A stretch of DNA of 64,000 nucleotides from assembly GCA_963770545.1 (NCBI GenBank), contig CAVYQF010000026.1, forward strand, positions 62,001 through 126,000, given 5' to 3'. Both the position numbers and the translations under genes were made by a program. Positions 42,945 through 51,565 of the stretch are shown piece after piece. Origin of the DNA: RYN-230 sp963770545. GTDB taxonomy: Bacteria; Actinomycetota; Actinomycetes; Streptosporangiales; Streptosporangiaceae. Positions within the stretch are counted from its first letter, which is position 1. Each line of letters opens with the position of its first letter. Under the pieces are notes generated by a model. That model did no database searches and was not told the origin of the DNA. It saw only the letters and a program-made list of their open reading frames with translations.

Positions 42945-43494
42945 TCATGGCTCGCCCTCGGGGGCCGGATCCGGATCCAGCCGCAGGCGGCGGGCCACGA
43001 TGTCGCGGGCCATGTCAGCAAGTCGCTGGTTTTTCGCATAGGCGTAGGCGCGAAGCCGGACATAAGCCTCGGCGGCGGTCACTCCTAGCTGCACAGTCAG
43101 CATGCCAGTCGCCTGGTCGATCTGGGCCCGGTACCGGGCCAGGTCCGGGGGGGTACAGGTCCATCTCCCCGCCCCGGATCGCCCCAATCGTCAGCGGGAA
43201 CACAAAAACGGCACCCACGCCGATCTGGCGTGCTCCCGGCGTGAACGCGGGCCACCGCCAGCTGGGCTCGTCTGCCTCCAGGTCGGCGGCGAGGACGGGC
43301 GCGGCCGACCCTTGCGCGTCCCGGCCCGGTCCCTCGCCGAGCGTCAGCTGCAACTCGGCCAGCTGCTCGGCCAGCGGATCGGTCACGCACATGATGACGT
43401 CCGGCGTCTGGCCGCTCGCCGCGGTTATCCAGGCCCCGGTGACCCCTTCTGGCGCCACCGCCACCGCGCGGACACTGGCCACCCCGTATGCCAC
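42945..43494 (-). pseudogene. GAF-ANTAR protein, frameshifted at a C7 tract
   Basis: From GTG 43494 the frame encodes a GAF domain (VIMCVTDPLAEQLAELQLTL, GEGPGRDAQ, VFVFPLTIGAIRGGEMDLY). After the homopolymer of seven C on the minus strand (G7 at 43147-43153) the coding signal moves to another frame that encodes an ANTAR domain (DLARYRAQIDQATGMLTVQL, AYVRLRAYAYAKNQRLADMA) ending at 42945. One missing or extra base in the tract would restore a protein of about 183 residues. It is either a sequencing error, slippage-based variation or a young pseudogene. Confidence 0.8.
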
Positions 43495-43531
43495 CGGCAG
43501 TGAACCTGGCCCCGGGAGGCCGGTGGCCTGC

Positions 43532-44179
43532 TCAATGGCCGGTCAGGTGGATAACGCCCACGTCATGCAGGCCGTCGAGGGCAAGCTGGACGGCGAGCGC
43601 GGCCAGCAGGAATCCGAACACCTTCTCGGTGATCAGCATCCGGCTCGCATCCAGGTGGTTGCTGACCTGCACGGCCCACCGGAATATCAGCACGTCGAGC
43701 ACCAGCACCACCGCGAGAATGCCGACCACGACCGCGACCACGGCCACCGAGCTGGCTTCGGCGGACGAGGTCACCAGGACGACGATGCCCGCCGGGTTGA
43801 GCAGGTAAGGCACGGCCAGCGGGTAGACCGCGAGCCGCATCGGGTCCTGGCCCTCGGTGGCGTGACCGCCGCCGTTCCCCGTGCCCTGGCCGAGCACCAT
43901 GGTGACCGCGATGATGAGCAGGATGATCCCGCTGGCCACGCCCAGCGCGCCCGGCGAGAAGTGCAGCAGCCTCGTCAGCACGCCGCCCAGGGCCAGCAGG
44001 AGGACGGCGACCGTGGCGGCGGTGGTCAGCATCTTGCGCAGGACGCGGCGCTTGGTCACCTCGGGCATTTCGGCGGTCATCTCGAGAAACGGGACCAGCG
44101 CGATCTTGGGTCCCACACCGATCAGCAGCAGCAGGAACGTGTCGATAACGAAGGTGGCGTTCAGCGACTCGAGTTCCAT
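43532..44179 (-). CDS. MarC-family integral membrane protein
   Basis: 215 residues, ATG 44179 with AAGGGG upstream. Six hydrophobic segments with PKIALVPFLEMTAEM near the N-terminus and PLAVPYLLNPAGIVVLVTSS in the middle match the MarC/UPF0056 family. These proteins were named for a drug-resistance locus but their transport role is unproven. The gene is first in a minus-strand run with the two GAF-ANTAR genes. A long perfect hairpin lies 107 bp upstream of its start. Confidence 0.85.
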   Translation of the reverse strand: MELESLNATFVIDTFLLLLIGVGPKIALVPFLEMTAEMPEVTKRRVLRKMLTTAATVAVLLLALGGVLTRLLHFSPGALGVASGIILLIIAVTMVLGQGTGNGGGHATEGQDPMRLAVYPLAVPYLLNPAGIVVLVTSSAEASSVAVVAVVVGILAVVLVLDVLIFRWAVQVSNHLDASRMLITEKVFGFLLAALAVQLALDGLHDVGVIHLTGH

Positions 44180-44285
44180 TCCGGCTGCCCCTTCGGCCTG
44201 CGGCTGGCTCAGCCCCGGTGAGCCCCGGACGGCCTGACCCGCCGAGCGCGCACGAGGTCCCCCGTGGGGAGGATGGCGCTGCCGT

Positions 44286-44326
44286 CGGCCGCTGTGGTCA
44301 CCCTAGCCGGGTGACCACAGCGGCCG
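44286..44326. other. Perfect 18-bp inverted repeat in divergent MarC/sulfotransferase region
   Basis: CGGCCGCTGTGGTCACCC (44286-44303), loop TAGCC, then its exact complement GGGTGACCACAGCGGCCG (44309-44326). No gene ends here, so an ordinary terminator role is not obvious; it could be an RNA leader structure, an attenuator or an operator. It contains the TCACCC/GGGTGA half-sites seen elsewhere in the island. Confidence 0.7.
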
Positions 44327-44418
44327 CCCGGGCAAACAGCCCAACCCGGGAGTCACGCTCCGGTAACAGGGCTAGATGCGGCAGCAGTGACAATCCCCAT
44401 ATTTAGGTCCAAACATAG

Positions 44419-45996
44419 ATGGCTCGCCGCGCTCTTGGGCGCACCGACCCATGGGATTACCTGAATTACGTCCGGTGCTGGCCAAGTTTTGCTTATCCTC
44501 GGAATATGACGCCTGAAGGACTTGGAATCCGGGCGGATATCACGGCAGAACCGCTGGATCCGGTCGATAACAGAACGGCCGTGCCTACGGGCTGGCGGTT
44601 CGCGCCCAATGCGAACATTAACCCTCAACGGGTATCGGGACGCGATACGCCAGGCCGGATTCCGGCCCTCCGGAAGATCCGGGCGCGAGATCCCCGCTGT
44701 CCCCGCATTTATCTCCACATTGGCGAGCCGAAGACCGGGACAACGTTTCTCCAGGATGCTATGTGGGGTAACCGTGCGTGGCTTTCCTCCCGCGGGATCC
44801 TGCTGCCCGGCTATAGCCATCAAGATCATTCCCGTGCGAGCCGGGATCTGCGTGAGGCGCGAAGGGCCGCCTCCGACCCGGCCGATCCCTGGACGGGTGA
44901 GTGGGATGTCCTGACCCGCCAGGCCCTGCGCGGCCGGCGGTCCGCCGTCATCTCAGACGAACTGCTCGCGGTGTGCACTGCCAGGCAGGCCGATCGGGCC
45001 GTGCGGTCGCTATTCCCGGCCGAGGTGCACATCGTCCTGACCGTGCGTGACTTCGCGTCCCTGCTGCCAGCCGAATGGCAGGAGAAAGTCAAGTGCCGCG
45101 GGACAGCCCCGTGGGAAGAATGGCTTGGCCAGGTCATCGACACCGGGTCGGCCGAGGACCGCCGCCGCCAGGCGTGGTTCTGGAATGCGCATGACACGCT
45201 CGCCATCCTGGACGCGTGGTCACAGCACATCCCGCCGGATCACGTCCATGTGATCACCATGCCTCGCAGTGGCCCGGCTAGTCTGCTTTGGGTACGTTTC
45301 GCGTCTGTCCTGGGCATTGATCCCGGCGGGGCCGACCTCAGCCGGGCGCGCGCTAATTCCTCACTCGGCCTCCTGGAAACCGAATTCCTGCGCCAGATGA
45401 ATGAGGCGCTGCCGGGGGAGCTGCCCGACTGGTTCTACACGAGGAATATCAAGCGGATCCTCGCGCACGATGTCCTGGATGGCCGGCCGCGCCAGGCCCG
45501 GCTGGCCTTGCCGGCCGGCCGGGAAGCCTGGGCCCGGGAACAGGCGGAACACCTCGTGAGCGGCTTGCGCGACTCGAAGTACCACGTCGTCGGTGAACTC
45601 AGCGAACTGCTCCCGCGGCCGGCGACCGGGCGCCATGCCTCTGGGGGGCCGGCTGAACTCGCCCGGCGGCCCGCCGGCGGCCCGGCCGCCGAGCAACTGC
45701 TGGAGGTGGCCGTGCACGCTGCTGCGGCCTTCGCGGGCCGCCAGTTCCAGGAGAGGTACCCGGCCGCTGCGCCGCGCCGCAGGCTGGGCCCCCCGCAGCA
45801 GATGGCCAGGCGCCTGCAGTGGAAGCTGCTGAACGGGCCCAGGACGAAGCGCCTGCTGCGCCAGGCCAGCCATCGCCCCGCGGTACGCCGGCTGAGGGTC
45901 GCCATCTGGTGCGTGCTGACCCGCCCGAACGTGACCACCCCAGGTCCGGCCACTGGCCGGCCGGAAACCTGCCGCCCGGCCCGGGATGCCCGCTAG
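44419..45996 (+). CDS. Sulfotransferase-like protein
   Basis: About 525 residues; the start is uncertain (ATG 44419, or ATG 44506 30 codons in). The conserved core begins RIYLHIGEPKTGTTFLQDAM (about 96-115), a PAPS-binding-loop-like P-motif, and later HIVLTVRDFASLLPAEWQEK fits the 3'-phosphate site. The first 90 residues are less GC-biased than the rest and not recognisable. The C-terminal 120 residues are Arg/Ala-rich. It probably sulfates a glycan or lipid, or is a related P-loop glycan-binding protein. Its stop overlaps the LLM remnant's stop by 4 nt. Confidence 0.7.
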   Translation: MARRALGRTDPWDYLNYVRCWPSFAYPRNMTPEGLGIRADITAEPLDPVDNRTAVPTGWRFAPNANINPQRVSGRDTPGRIPALRKIRARDPRCPRIYLHIGEPKTGTTFLQDAMWGNRAWLSSRGILLPGYSHQDHSRASRDLREARRAASDPADPWTGEWDVLTRQALRGRRSAVISDELLAVCTARQADRAVRSLFPAEVHIVLTVRDFASLLPAEWQEKVKCRGTAPWEEWLGQVIDTGSAEDRRRQAWFWNAHDTLAILDAWSQHIPPDHVHVITMPRSGPASLLWVRFASVLGIDPGGADLSRARANSSLGLLETEFLRQMNEALPGELPDWFYTRNIKRILAHDVLDGRPRQARLALPAGREAWAREQAEHLVSGLRDSKYHVVGELSELLPRPATGRHASGGPAELARRPAGGPAAEQLLEVAVHAAAAFAGRQFQERYPAAAPRRRLGPPQQMARRLQWKLLNGPRTKRLLRQASHRPAVRRLRVAIWCVLTRPNVTTPGPATGRPETCRPARDAR

Positions 45997-46199
45997 AGAC
46001 TGGCGATGATCTTGGTGAGGGCAGGCAGGGCCCGGTCCGGGGTGACGAGGTAGGACAGCCCGAACCGCTCGCGCCTGGACTGCAGGTCCTCCCGGAGCGC
46101 GCCGATCCCGGCATCCTCGATCCCGCGGGCATGATCAGGCCACGCCGCCCCGGCCAGGACAGACTCGCTGACCACTCCGAACCTGAGCTTGCTGGTCAT
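45993..46199 (-). pseudogene. LLM-class F420-dependent oxidoreductase remnant with internal deletion
   Basis: 68 residues. The first 32 (MTSKLRFGVVSESVLAGAAW, DHARGIEDAGI) look like the extreme N-terminus of an LLM/F420-dependent oxidoreductase, and the last 36 (ALREDLQSRRERFGLSYLVT then ALPALTKIIASL) look like the extreme C-terminus of the same family. About 230 residues of TIM barrel between them are missing in frame. It is therefore a deletion relic; a short translated peptide is possible but not as an oxidoreductase. Confidence 0.75.
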
Positions 46200-46416
46200 C
46201 TGCCACCACCTCTGGGTCGATGCCCGGGACCCGGCTGGGCCCAGCGCCCCGGGAATCCCCCGTGCAGCAGGTAGACGCCGGCCCAGGCCGGAATGTGAGA
46301 TCTGGGCCCCTCCTTGTCCGCCGCCCGCCGCGGGCAGGACACTTGGGGTAGTTCAGCTGTTCAGGAGGGCACATTGGGGCACAACACGTCGTATGTCACC
46401 GCTGGGTCGCGATGAG

Positions 46417-46998
46417 ATGAGGCTTCTGCTGATCGGCGCACCTGGCGCCGGCAAGGGAACCCAGGCCGAGCTGCTGGCCGAGCGGCTCGGCATCACGCAC
46501 ATCTCCAGCGGCGACCTGCTGCGCCAGCACGTGAGGGACTCCACGACGCTCGGGCAGACGATCAGGTCCTACGTTGACCACGGCGATCTGGTGCCCGATG
46601 GGGTGGTCATGGACATGCTGCGTAAACCGGTGGTCGCCGCGTCGGAGACGGGTGGCTACGTCCTCGACGGGTTCCCGCGGACCGTGGACCAGGCGAAGGC
46701 GGCCTTCGCGGTGGCCCAGCCACTCGGGGCCGAGGTGCAGGCCGCAGTTCACCTCGAGGTTCCCACCGATGAACTGGTGCGCCGGCTGCTGTCCCGCGGG
46801 CGGGGCTCGGACGACACCGAAGCCGTGATCGAGCACCGCCTGCAGGTGTATGAGGAGAACACCGTGCCCCTGCTCGAGTACTACGCCGGCCGGGAATGGA
46901 TGTTCACCGTCAACGGGGCGCAGCCAGCCGAGGTGGTCCACACGGACATCATCGGGCGGCTGCGAAGGCTGACCGCCCTCGCCGCGGAGGCCTGGTGA
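46417..46998 (+). CDS. adk: Adenylate kinase, short-lid form
   Basis: About 193 residues from ATG 46417 (an ATG at 46393 adds eight residues; neither has a clear RBS). The P-loop is LLLIGAPGAGKGTQAELLAE, followed by HISSGDLLRQH and YVLDGFPRTVDQA, all adenylate-kinase signatures. The LID is short (RLLSRGRGSDDTEAVIEHRL), the non-zinc short type. It interconverts ATP + AMP and 2 ADP. It is not beside secY or ribosomal genes, where the housekeeping copy usually lies, so it is likely a second, perhaps stress-linked, paralogue. Confidence 0.9.
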   Translation: MRLLLIGAPGAGKGTQAELLAERLGITHISSGDLLRQHVRDSTTLGQTIRSYVDHGDLVPDGVVMDMLRKPVVAASETGGYVLDGFPRTVDQAKAAFAVAQPLGAEVQAAVHLEVPTDELVRRLLSRGRGSDDTEAVIEHRLQVYEENTVPLLEYYAGREWMFTVNGAQPAEVVHTDIIGRLRRLTALAAEAW

Positions 46999-47033
46999 CC
47001 GGCCGGAGCGGGTGAGGCCTCAGGCCGGCTCCC

Positions 47034-47510
47034 TCAGGCCGGCTGATCGGCCTGCAACTGCCGGACCATCTCCAGGGCGTCCGTGACGTGCCCGCTGATG
47101 TTCGTCATCGAGTTGAACACCTGCCGGACGACGCCCTGGCGGTCGATCACGTACGTGACCCGGCCGGGGAGCAGGCCCAGCACCGCTGGTACCCCGTAAC
47201 GCTTGCGGATCTGGCCGCCCTGGTCACTGAGAAGCGTGAAGGGCAGCCGGTGCTTGCTGGCGAAGGCGGCGTGCGTGCCGGGTGAGTCGGAGCTGATCCC
47301 GATCACATCCGCGCCGGCGTCGGTGAAGACCTCGTAGCTGTCCCGGAAGGCACACGCCTCGGCGGTGCAGCCGCGGGTGTCGTCCTTGGGGTAGAAGTAC
47401 AGGACCACCACCCGCTCGCCGAGGCGGCTCGCCAGCCGGACCTGTTCCCCGGATTGTGCCGGGAGAGTGAAATCGGGAGCCCTGTCGCCGACCTGGACGC
47501 CGCGTGCCAT
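47034..47510 (-). CDS. bcp: Peroxiredoxin, BCP/PrxQ family
   Basis: 158 residues from ATG 47510 with GGGAAGG upstream; the frame is open far upstream but that region is antisense to the acyl-CoA ligase. The thioredoxin fold starts VQVGDRAPDFTLPAQSG and has the PrxQ active site FYPKDDTRGCTAEACAFRD with peroxidatic and resolving cysteines five residues apart. It reduces peroxides using a thiol donor. It converges on adk; the 35-bp gap contains a repeated TCAGGCCGGCT that may form a terminator. Confidence 0.93.
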   Translation of the reverse strand: MARGVQVGDRAPDFTLPAQSGEQVRLASRLGERVVVLYFYPKDDTRGCTAEACAFRDSYEVFTDAGADVIGISSDSPGTHAAFASKHRLPFTLLSDQGGQIRKRYGVPAVLGLLPGRVTYVIDRQGVVRQVFNSMTNISGHVTDALEMVRQLQADQPA

Positions 47511-47654
47511 GGTGAGCCTTCCCTGCGGGCCCGCCCGGAGGTGCCGGGCGATGCGTCTCCAGCGTAACCCGCTCGCGTTATCCCGGCGGACGCACCATTG
47601 TCTGCCCGCCGCTTCGGTGATAGGCCCAAGATGTTGCCTGAAGGGGGGATTCTC

Positions 47655-49139
47655 GTGACCAACCTGGCCATCAACCTCTCCGATGCCGCGCGGCAGTACC
47701 CGGATCGCCCAGCCGTGCGCCTCAACGACGAGGTCCTGTCCTATGCGGAACTGGACGGCCGGACGGCCCAGGTGGCCGGCTGGCTGCGCCAGCGGGGGCA
47801 GCGGGCCGGCGACCGGGTGGGCATCATGCTGCCGAACGTGCTGGAATTCCCGGTGCTGTACTACGGGGTCCTGCGGGCCGGCGGCGTGGTGGTGCCGATG
47901 AACCCGCTGCTCAAGGCCCGCGAGGTCAAGCACTACCTCGGCGACTCCGGCGCCCGGCTGGTATTCGCCTGGCCCACGGCCTCCGGGGAGGCCGCGGCGG
48001 GCGCGGGGGACGCGGAGGCCGTCACGGTCACGCCCGGGTGGCTGGCGGAGATGGCGTCGTGGCCGGCCGAGCCGGGGGTCGCGCCGCGTGCGGACGATGA
48101 CACCGCGGTCCTCCTCTACACCTCCGGTACCACCGGCACCCCGAAAGGCGCGCAGCTGACTCACGCGAACATGCGCGCCAACGCCTCGGTGACGGCCACG
48201 AGCCTGCTGGACCTGAGCCCCGACGACGTGATCATGGGCTGCCTGCCCATGTTCCACGCCTTCGGCCAGACCTGCGGGCTGAACACCGCTGTGCTCGCCG
48301 GGGCCTGCCTCACCCTGGTCCCGCGCTTCGACGCCGCGACGGCGCTGAAGGTGATCGAGCGCGACCGCGTCACCGTCTTCGAAGGCGTCCCCACCATGTA
48401 TGTCGCGATACTCAGCGCGGGCGCCGGCCTGGCTGATACGTCCACGCTGCGGGTCTGCGTCTCCGGCGGTGCGGCGCTGCCGGTCGAGGTGCTCAGGGGT
48501 TTCGCACAGGTGTTCGGCGCGCGCATCATCGAGGGCTACGGATTGTCCGAGACGTCCCCGGTCGCGTCGTTCAACCGGGTCGGCGACGCCCGGCCAGGCT
48601 CGATCGGCTACCCCGTGGACGGGGTCGCCATGAGGGTGGTCGCCGAGGACGGAACCGAGGTGCCCTCGGGTGAGGTGGGCGAGATAGCCATCCGCGGCCA
48701 CAACGTCATGAAGGGCTACTGGAACCGCCCGGAAGCCACGGCCGAGGCCATCAGGGATGGCTGGTTCCACACCGGGGACATGGCCAGGAAGGACGAGGAC
48801 GGCTTCTACTTCATCGTCAACCGCAAGAAAGACCTGATCATCCGGGGCGGATTCAACGTCTACCCGCGCGAGATCGAGGAAGTGCTGTACGAGCACCCGG
48901 CCGTGCTGGAAGCGGCGGTGATCGGGTTGCCGCACCCGACGCACGGCGAGGAAGTCGCCGCCGCGGTCGCGCTGAAACCCGGCCGCACGGCCACGCCTGA
49001 GGAGTTGCGCGGGTACGTCAAGGAACGGGTAGCCGCCTATAAGTACCCGCGCCGCGTCTGGCTGGTCGATGCGCTGCCCAAAGGACCGACCGGCAAGATT
49101 CTCAAACGAGAGGTCCACCCGCCCGAGGATGCCCAGTGA
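47655..49139 (+). CDS. Long-chain fatty acid--CoA ligase (acyl-AMP-forming)
   Basis: About 494 residues from GTG 47655, which follows AAGGGGGG at 6 nt. The AMP-binding motif LLYTSGTTGTPKGAQLTH, the A5-like YGLSETSP, the A8 region GWFHTGDMARKDEDGFYFIV and the catalytic lysine in KGPTGKILKRE are all present. It activates a carboxylic acid with ATP and CoA. Its stop overlaps the PHA-synthase pseudogene start (GTGA), and an acyl-CoA dehydrogenase follows, so the locus once linked acyl activation to polyester synthesis and beta-oxidation. Confidence 0.92.
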   Translation: MTNLAINLSDAARQYPDRPAVRLNDEVLSYAELDGRTAQVAGWLRQRGQRAGDRVGIMLPNVLEFPVLYYGVLRAGGVVVPMNPLLKAREVKHYLGDSGARLVFAWPTASGEAAAGAGDAEAVTVTPGWLAEMASWPAEPGVAPRADDDTAVLLYTSGTTGTPKGAQLTHANMRANASVTATSLLDLSPDDVIMGCLPMFHAFGQTCGLNTAVLAGACLTLVPRFDAATALKVIERDRVTVFEGVPTMYVAILSAGAGLADTSTLRVCVSGGAALPVEVLRGFAQVFGARIIEGYGLSETSPVASFNRVGDARPGSIGYPVDGVAMRVVAEDGTEVPSGEVGEIAIRGHNVMKGYWNRPEATAEAIRDGWFHTGDMARKDEDGFYFIVNRKKDLIIRGGFNVYPREIEEVLYEHPAVLEAAVIGLPHPTHGEEVAAAVALKPGRTATPEELRGYVKERVAAYKYPRRVWLVDALPKGPTGKILKREVHPPEDAQ

Positions 49140-50340
49140 ACGCCGGGCCGCGAGGCCCGGGGCCCACCGCGGACCCGGGGCCGGAGCCAGGCCCGGGCGA
49201 GGCGTGGGCGGGCGACACGGTCACGGCGGCCGGCCCGCTCGACCTGCTGCTGAGCGACGCGGCGCTCGGCGCGGCGCGCCGGTTCCGGCCGGACAGCTCG
49301 CTGCTGCGGCTGGGGGCTGGGCTGGCTCGCCGCCCGCGGCTGGTTTCCCGTCAGACCGCCCAGCTGGGCACCGAGCTCGGTCGGATCGCGGCCGGCCGGT
49401 CCGCGGGAAGAACCTGGCCGTCACGCCGGGCGGTGTCGTCCACTCGTGCGACCAGTTCGAGCTCATCCAGTATCAGCCCGTCACCGGGACCGTGTTCCGG
49501 TACCCGCTGCTGATCGTGCCGCCGATGATCAACAAGTACTACATTACCGACCTCGCGCCCGGGCGCAGCATGGCCGAGTTCCTTACCACCCAGGGACATC
49601 AGGTTTTCGTTGTCTCGTGGCGGAACCCCGACGCACGGCACCGGGACTGGAATCTGGATACTTACGGGGTGCAGTGGTAGAGGCGCTGGCCGGGGTGCGG
49701 GCGATCACCGGGGCCGCCCAGGCGAGCATCTGCGCGCTGTGCTCCGGAGGCATCGTGACGTCCATGGTCGCCGCCCACCTGGGCGTGACCGGCCAGCTTG
49801 ACCAGCTGGCCAGCCTGTGCCTGGGGGTGACCGTGCTCGACCAGGCCCTGGCGGGCACCGCGGCCGCACTGGTCGACGAGACGACCGTGGCCGCGGCGAT
49901 GGCGGCGTCCGCCGCGCCCGGCTACCTGGACGGGCGGGCCCTGGCCGAAGTGTTCGCCTGGCTGCGGCCGGACGATCTGATCTGGAACTACTGGGTCAAC
50001 AACTACCTGCGGGGACGCCCGCCACCGGCGTTCGACATCCTGTACTGGAACGCCGACACCACCCGGCTGCCTGCCGCGCTGCACCACGACTTCATCAGGC
50101 TGGGCCTGGCCAACGCGCTGACCGTGCCTGGCGCGGCGACGATGCTGTTCGGCGGCCCGGTCAGGTTCGTACTCTCCACCAGCGGGCATATCGCGGCCCT
50201 GGTCAACGCGCCGGGCAATCAGAAGGCCTCCTTCCGCAGCGCGCCCTCGGACCACGGTGCGCCCTCGAACCCGGTGACCCGCTCCAGCTCCTGGCCACCG
50301 CCACCCAGACCCCAGGGAGCCGGTGGGTGGACGCTGGACT
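49136..50340 (+). pseudogene. phaC: Poly(3-hydroxyalkanoate) synthase (PhaC), degraded
   Basis: GTG 49136 overlaps the ligase stop. The first frame encodes a class I PhaC-like N-terminus (ARRFRPDSSLLRLGAGLARR) up to about 49400. The signal then jumps to a second frame (NLAVTPGGVVHSCDQFELIQ, LLIVPPMINKYYITDLAPGR), skipping about 100 residues, and near 49660 to a third (AQASICALCSGGIVTSMVAA, the lipase-box cysteine region). Between GAATML and GGPVRFVLSTSGHIAAL the segment with the catalytic Asp (usually DHICPW) is absent. A last frameshift leads into PGDPLQLLATATQTPG. With deletions and frameshifts it cannot make active enzyme. Confidence 0.85.
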
Positions 50341-50374
50341 GAAAACGCTGACTGAAGACACGGAGGAAACCGCA

Positions 50375-51565
50375 ATGCCAAGCGCCGACCGGGTCGCCGT
50401 CACCGACGCCGACTTCTACCTGCTCGAGCAGTCCCTGGAACCCGCGGGGCGGCAGCTTCTGCAGCAGGTCAGGGAGTTCATGGAGAAGTCGGTCCAGCCC
50501 GTCATCAACCACTACTGGACCCGGGAAGAATTCCCGCACGACCTGGTGGCCGGCCTGCACCAGCTTGGTATCGCGGGGGTGGGTTACTCGGGATACGGCT
50601 GCCCGGGCGGCGGCTGCCTGCTGGACGGCATGATCGCGATGGAGCTGGCCCGGGTGGACTCCTCGATCGCGACGTACTTCGGCGTGCACTGCGGACTGGC
50701 CATGGGCTCCATCTACCTGTGCGGGTCAGAAGAGCAGAAACAGCGCTGGCTGCCCCCGATGGCCCGGATGGAGAAGATCGGCGCGTTCGGGCTTACCGAA
50801 CCAGACGTCGGATCGGGCGCTGCGGGCGGCCTGACCACCACGGCCCGGCGCGACGGCGATGACTGGGTGCTGGACGGGCAGAAAAAATGGATCGGCAACG
50901 CCACGTTTGCGGACTACACGATCATCTGGGCCCGCTCCCTGGAGGACGGGCAGGTCAAGGGGTTCGTGGTGGAGAAGGGCACGCCGGGCTTTGAAACCTC
51001 CAAGATGCACGACAAGATCGCGCTGCGGGTGGTCCAGAATGCGCACATCACCCTGGACGGGGTCCGGGTTCCGGAGGAGAACCGGCTGCAGCGGGCAGAC
51101 TCCTTCAAGGACACGGCGGCGGTGCTCCGGCTGACCCGGGGCGGGGTAGCCTGGCAGGCCACCGGCTGCGCCCGCGGAGCTTATGAGCACGCGCTGGCCT
51201 ATGCCCGCCAGCGCCAGCAGTTCGGCCGCCCGATCGCGGGTTTCCAGCTGGTGCAGGACCTGCTGGTGCGGATGCTCGCCAACATCACGTCGTCGGCCTG
51301 CCTGTGCGCCCGGCTGTCCGCGCTGCAGCAGGAGGGCCTGGCCGAGGACCACCATTCCGCGCTGGCCAAGGCGTTCTGCACGGTCCGGATGCGGGAGACG
51401 GTCGGCTGGGCCCGTGAATTGCTCGGCGGGAACGGCATCCTGCTCGAGAACCATGTGGGCCGGTTCGTCGCCGACTCGGAGGCGATCTATTCCTACGAGG
51501 GCACCCGCGAGATCAACACCCTGATCGTCGGCCGCGCGATCACCGGCCTCAGTGCTTTCGTATGA
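50375..51565 (+). CDS. Acyl-CoA dehydrogenase
   Basis: 396 residues from ATG 50375 with GGAGG upstream. The FAD-binding segments AFGLTEPDVGSGAAGGLTTT and WIGNATFADYTIIWAR, and the C-terminal SYEGTREINTLIVGRAITG with a likely catalytic Glu, match the glutaryl-CoA-type acyl-CoA dehydrogenases. It oxidises acyl-CoA to enoyl-CoA, passing electrons to ETF. The phaC reading frame runs in without a stop but the RBS marks the start. The 3' end overlaps the convergent membrane-protein gene by 17 bp. Confidence 0.9.
   Translation: MPSADRVAVTDADFYLLEQSLEPAGRQLLQQVREFMEKSVQPVINHYWTREEFPHDLVAGLHQLGIAGVGYSGYGCPGGGCLLDGMIAMELARVDSSIATYFGVHCGLAMGSIYLCGSEEQKQRWLPPMARMEKIGAFGLTEPDVGSGAAGGLTTTARRDGDDWVLDGQKKWIGNATFADYTIIWARSLEDGQVKGFVVEKGTPGFETSKMHDKIALRVVQNAHITLDGVRVPEENRLQRADSFKDTAAVLRLTRGGVAWQATGCARGAYEHALAYARQRQQFGRPIAGFQLVQDLLVRMLANITSSACLCARLSALQQEGLAEDHHSALAKAFCTVRMRETVGWARELLGGNGILLENHVGRFVADSEAIYSYEGTREINTLIVGRAITGLSAFV

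Noticed and set aside
47511..49118. Very long upstream extension of the peroxiredoxin frame
   Set aside because: It is antisense to the acyl-CoA ligase; the peroxiredoxin has its own RBS and start at 47510.
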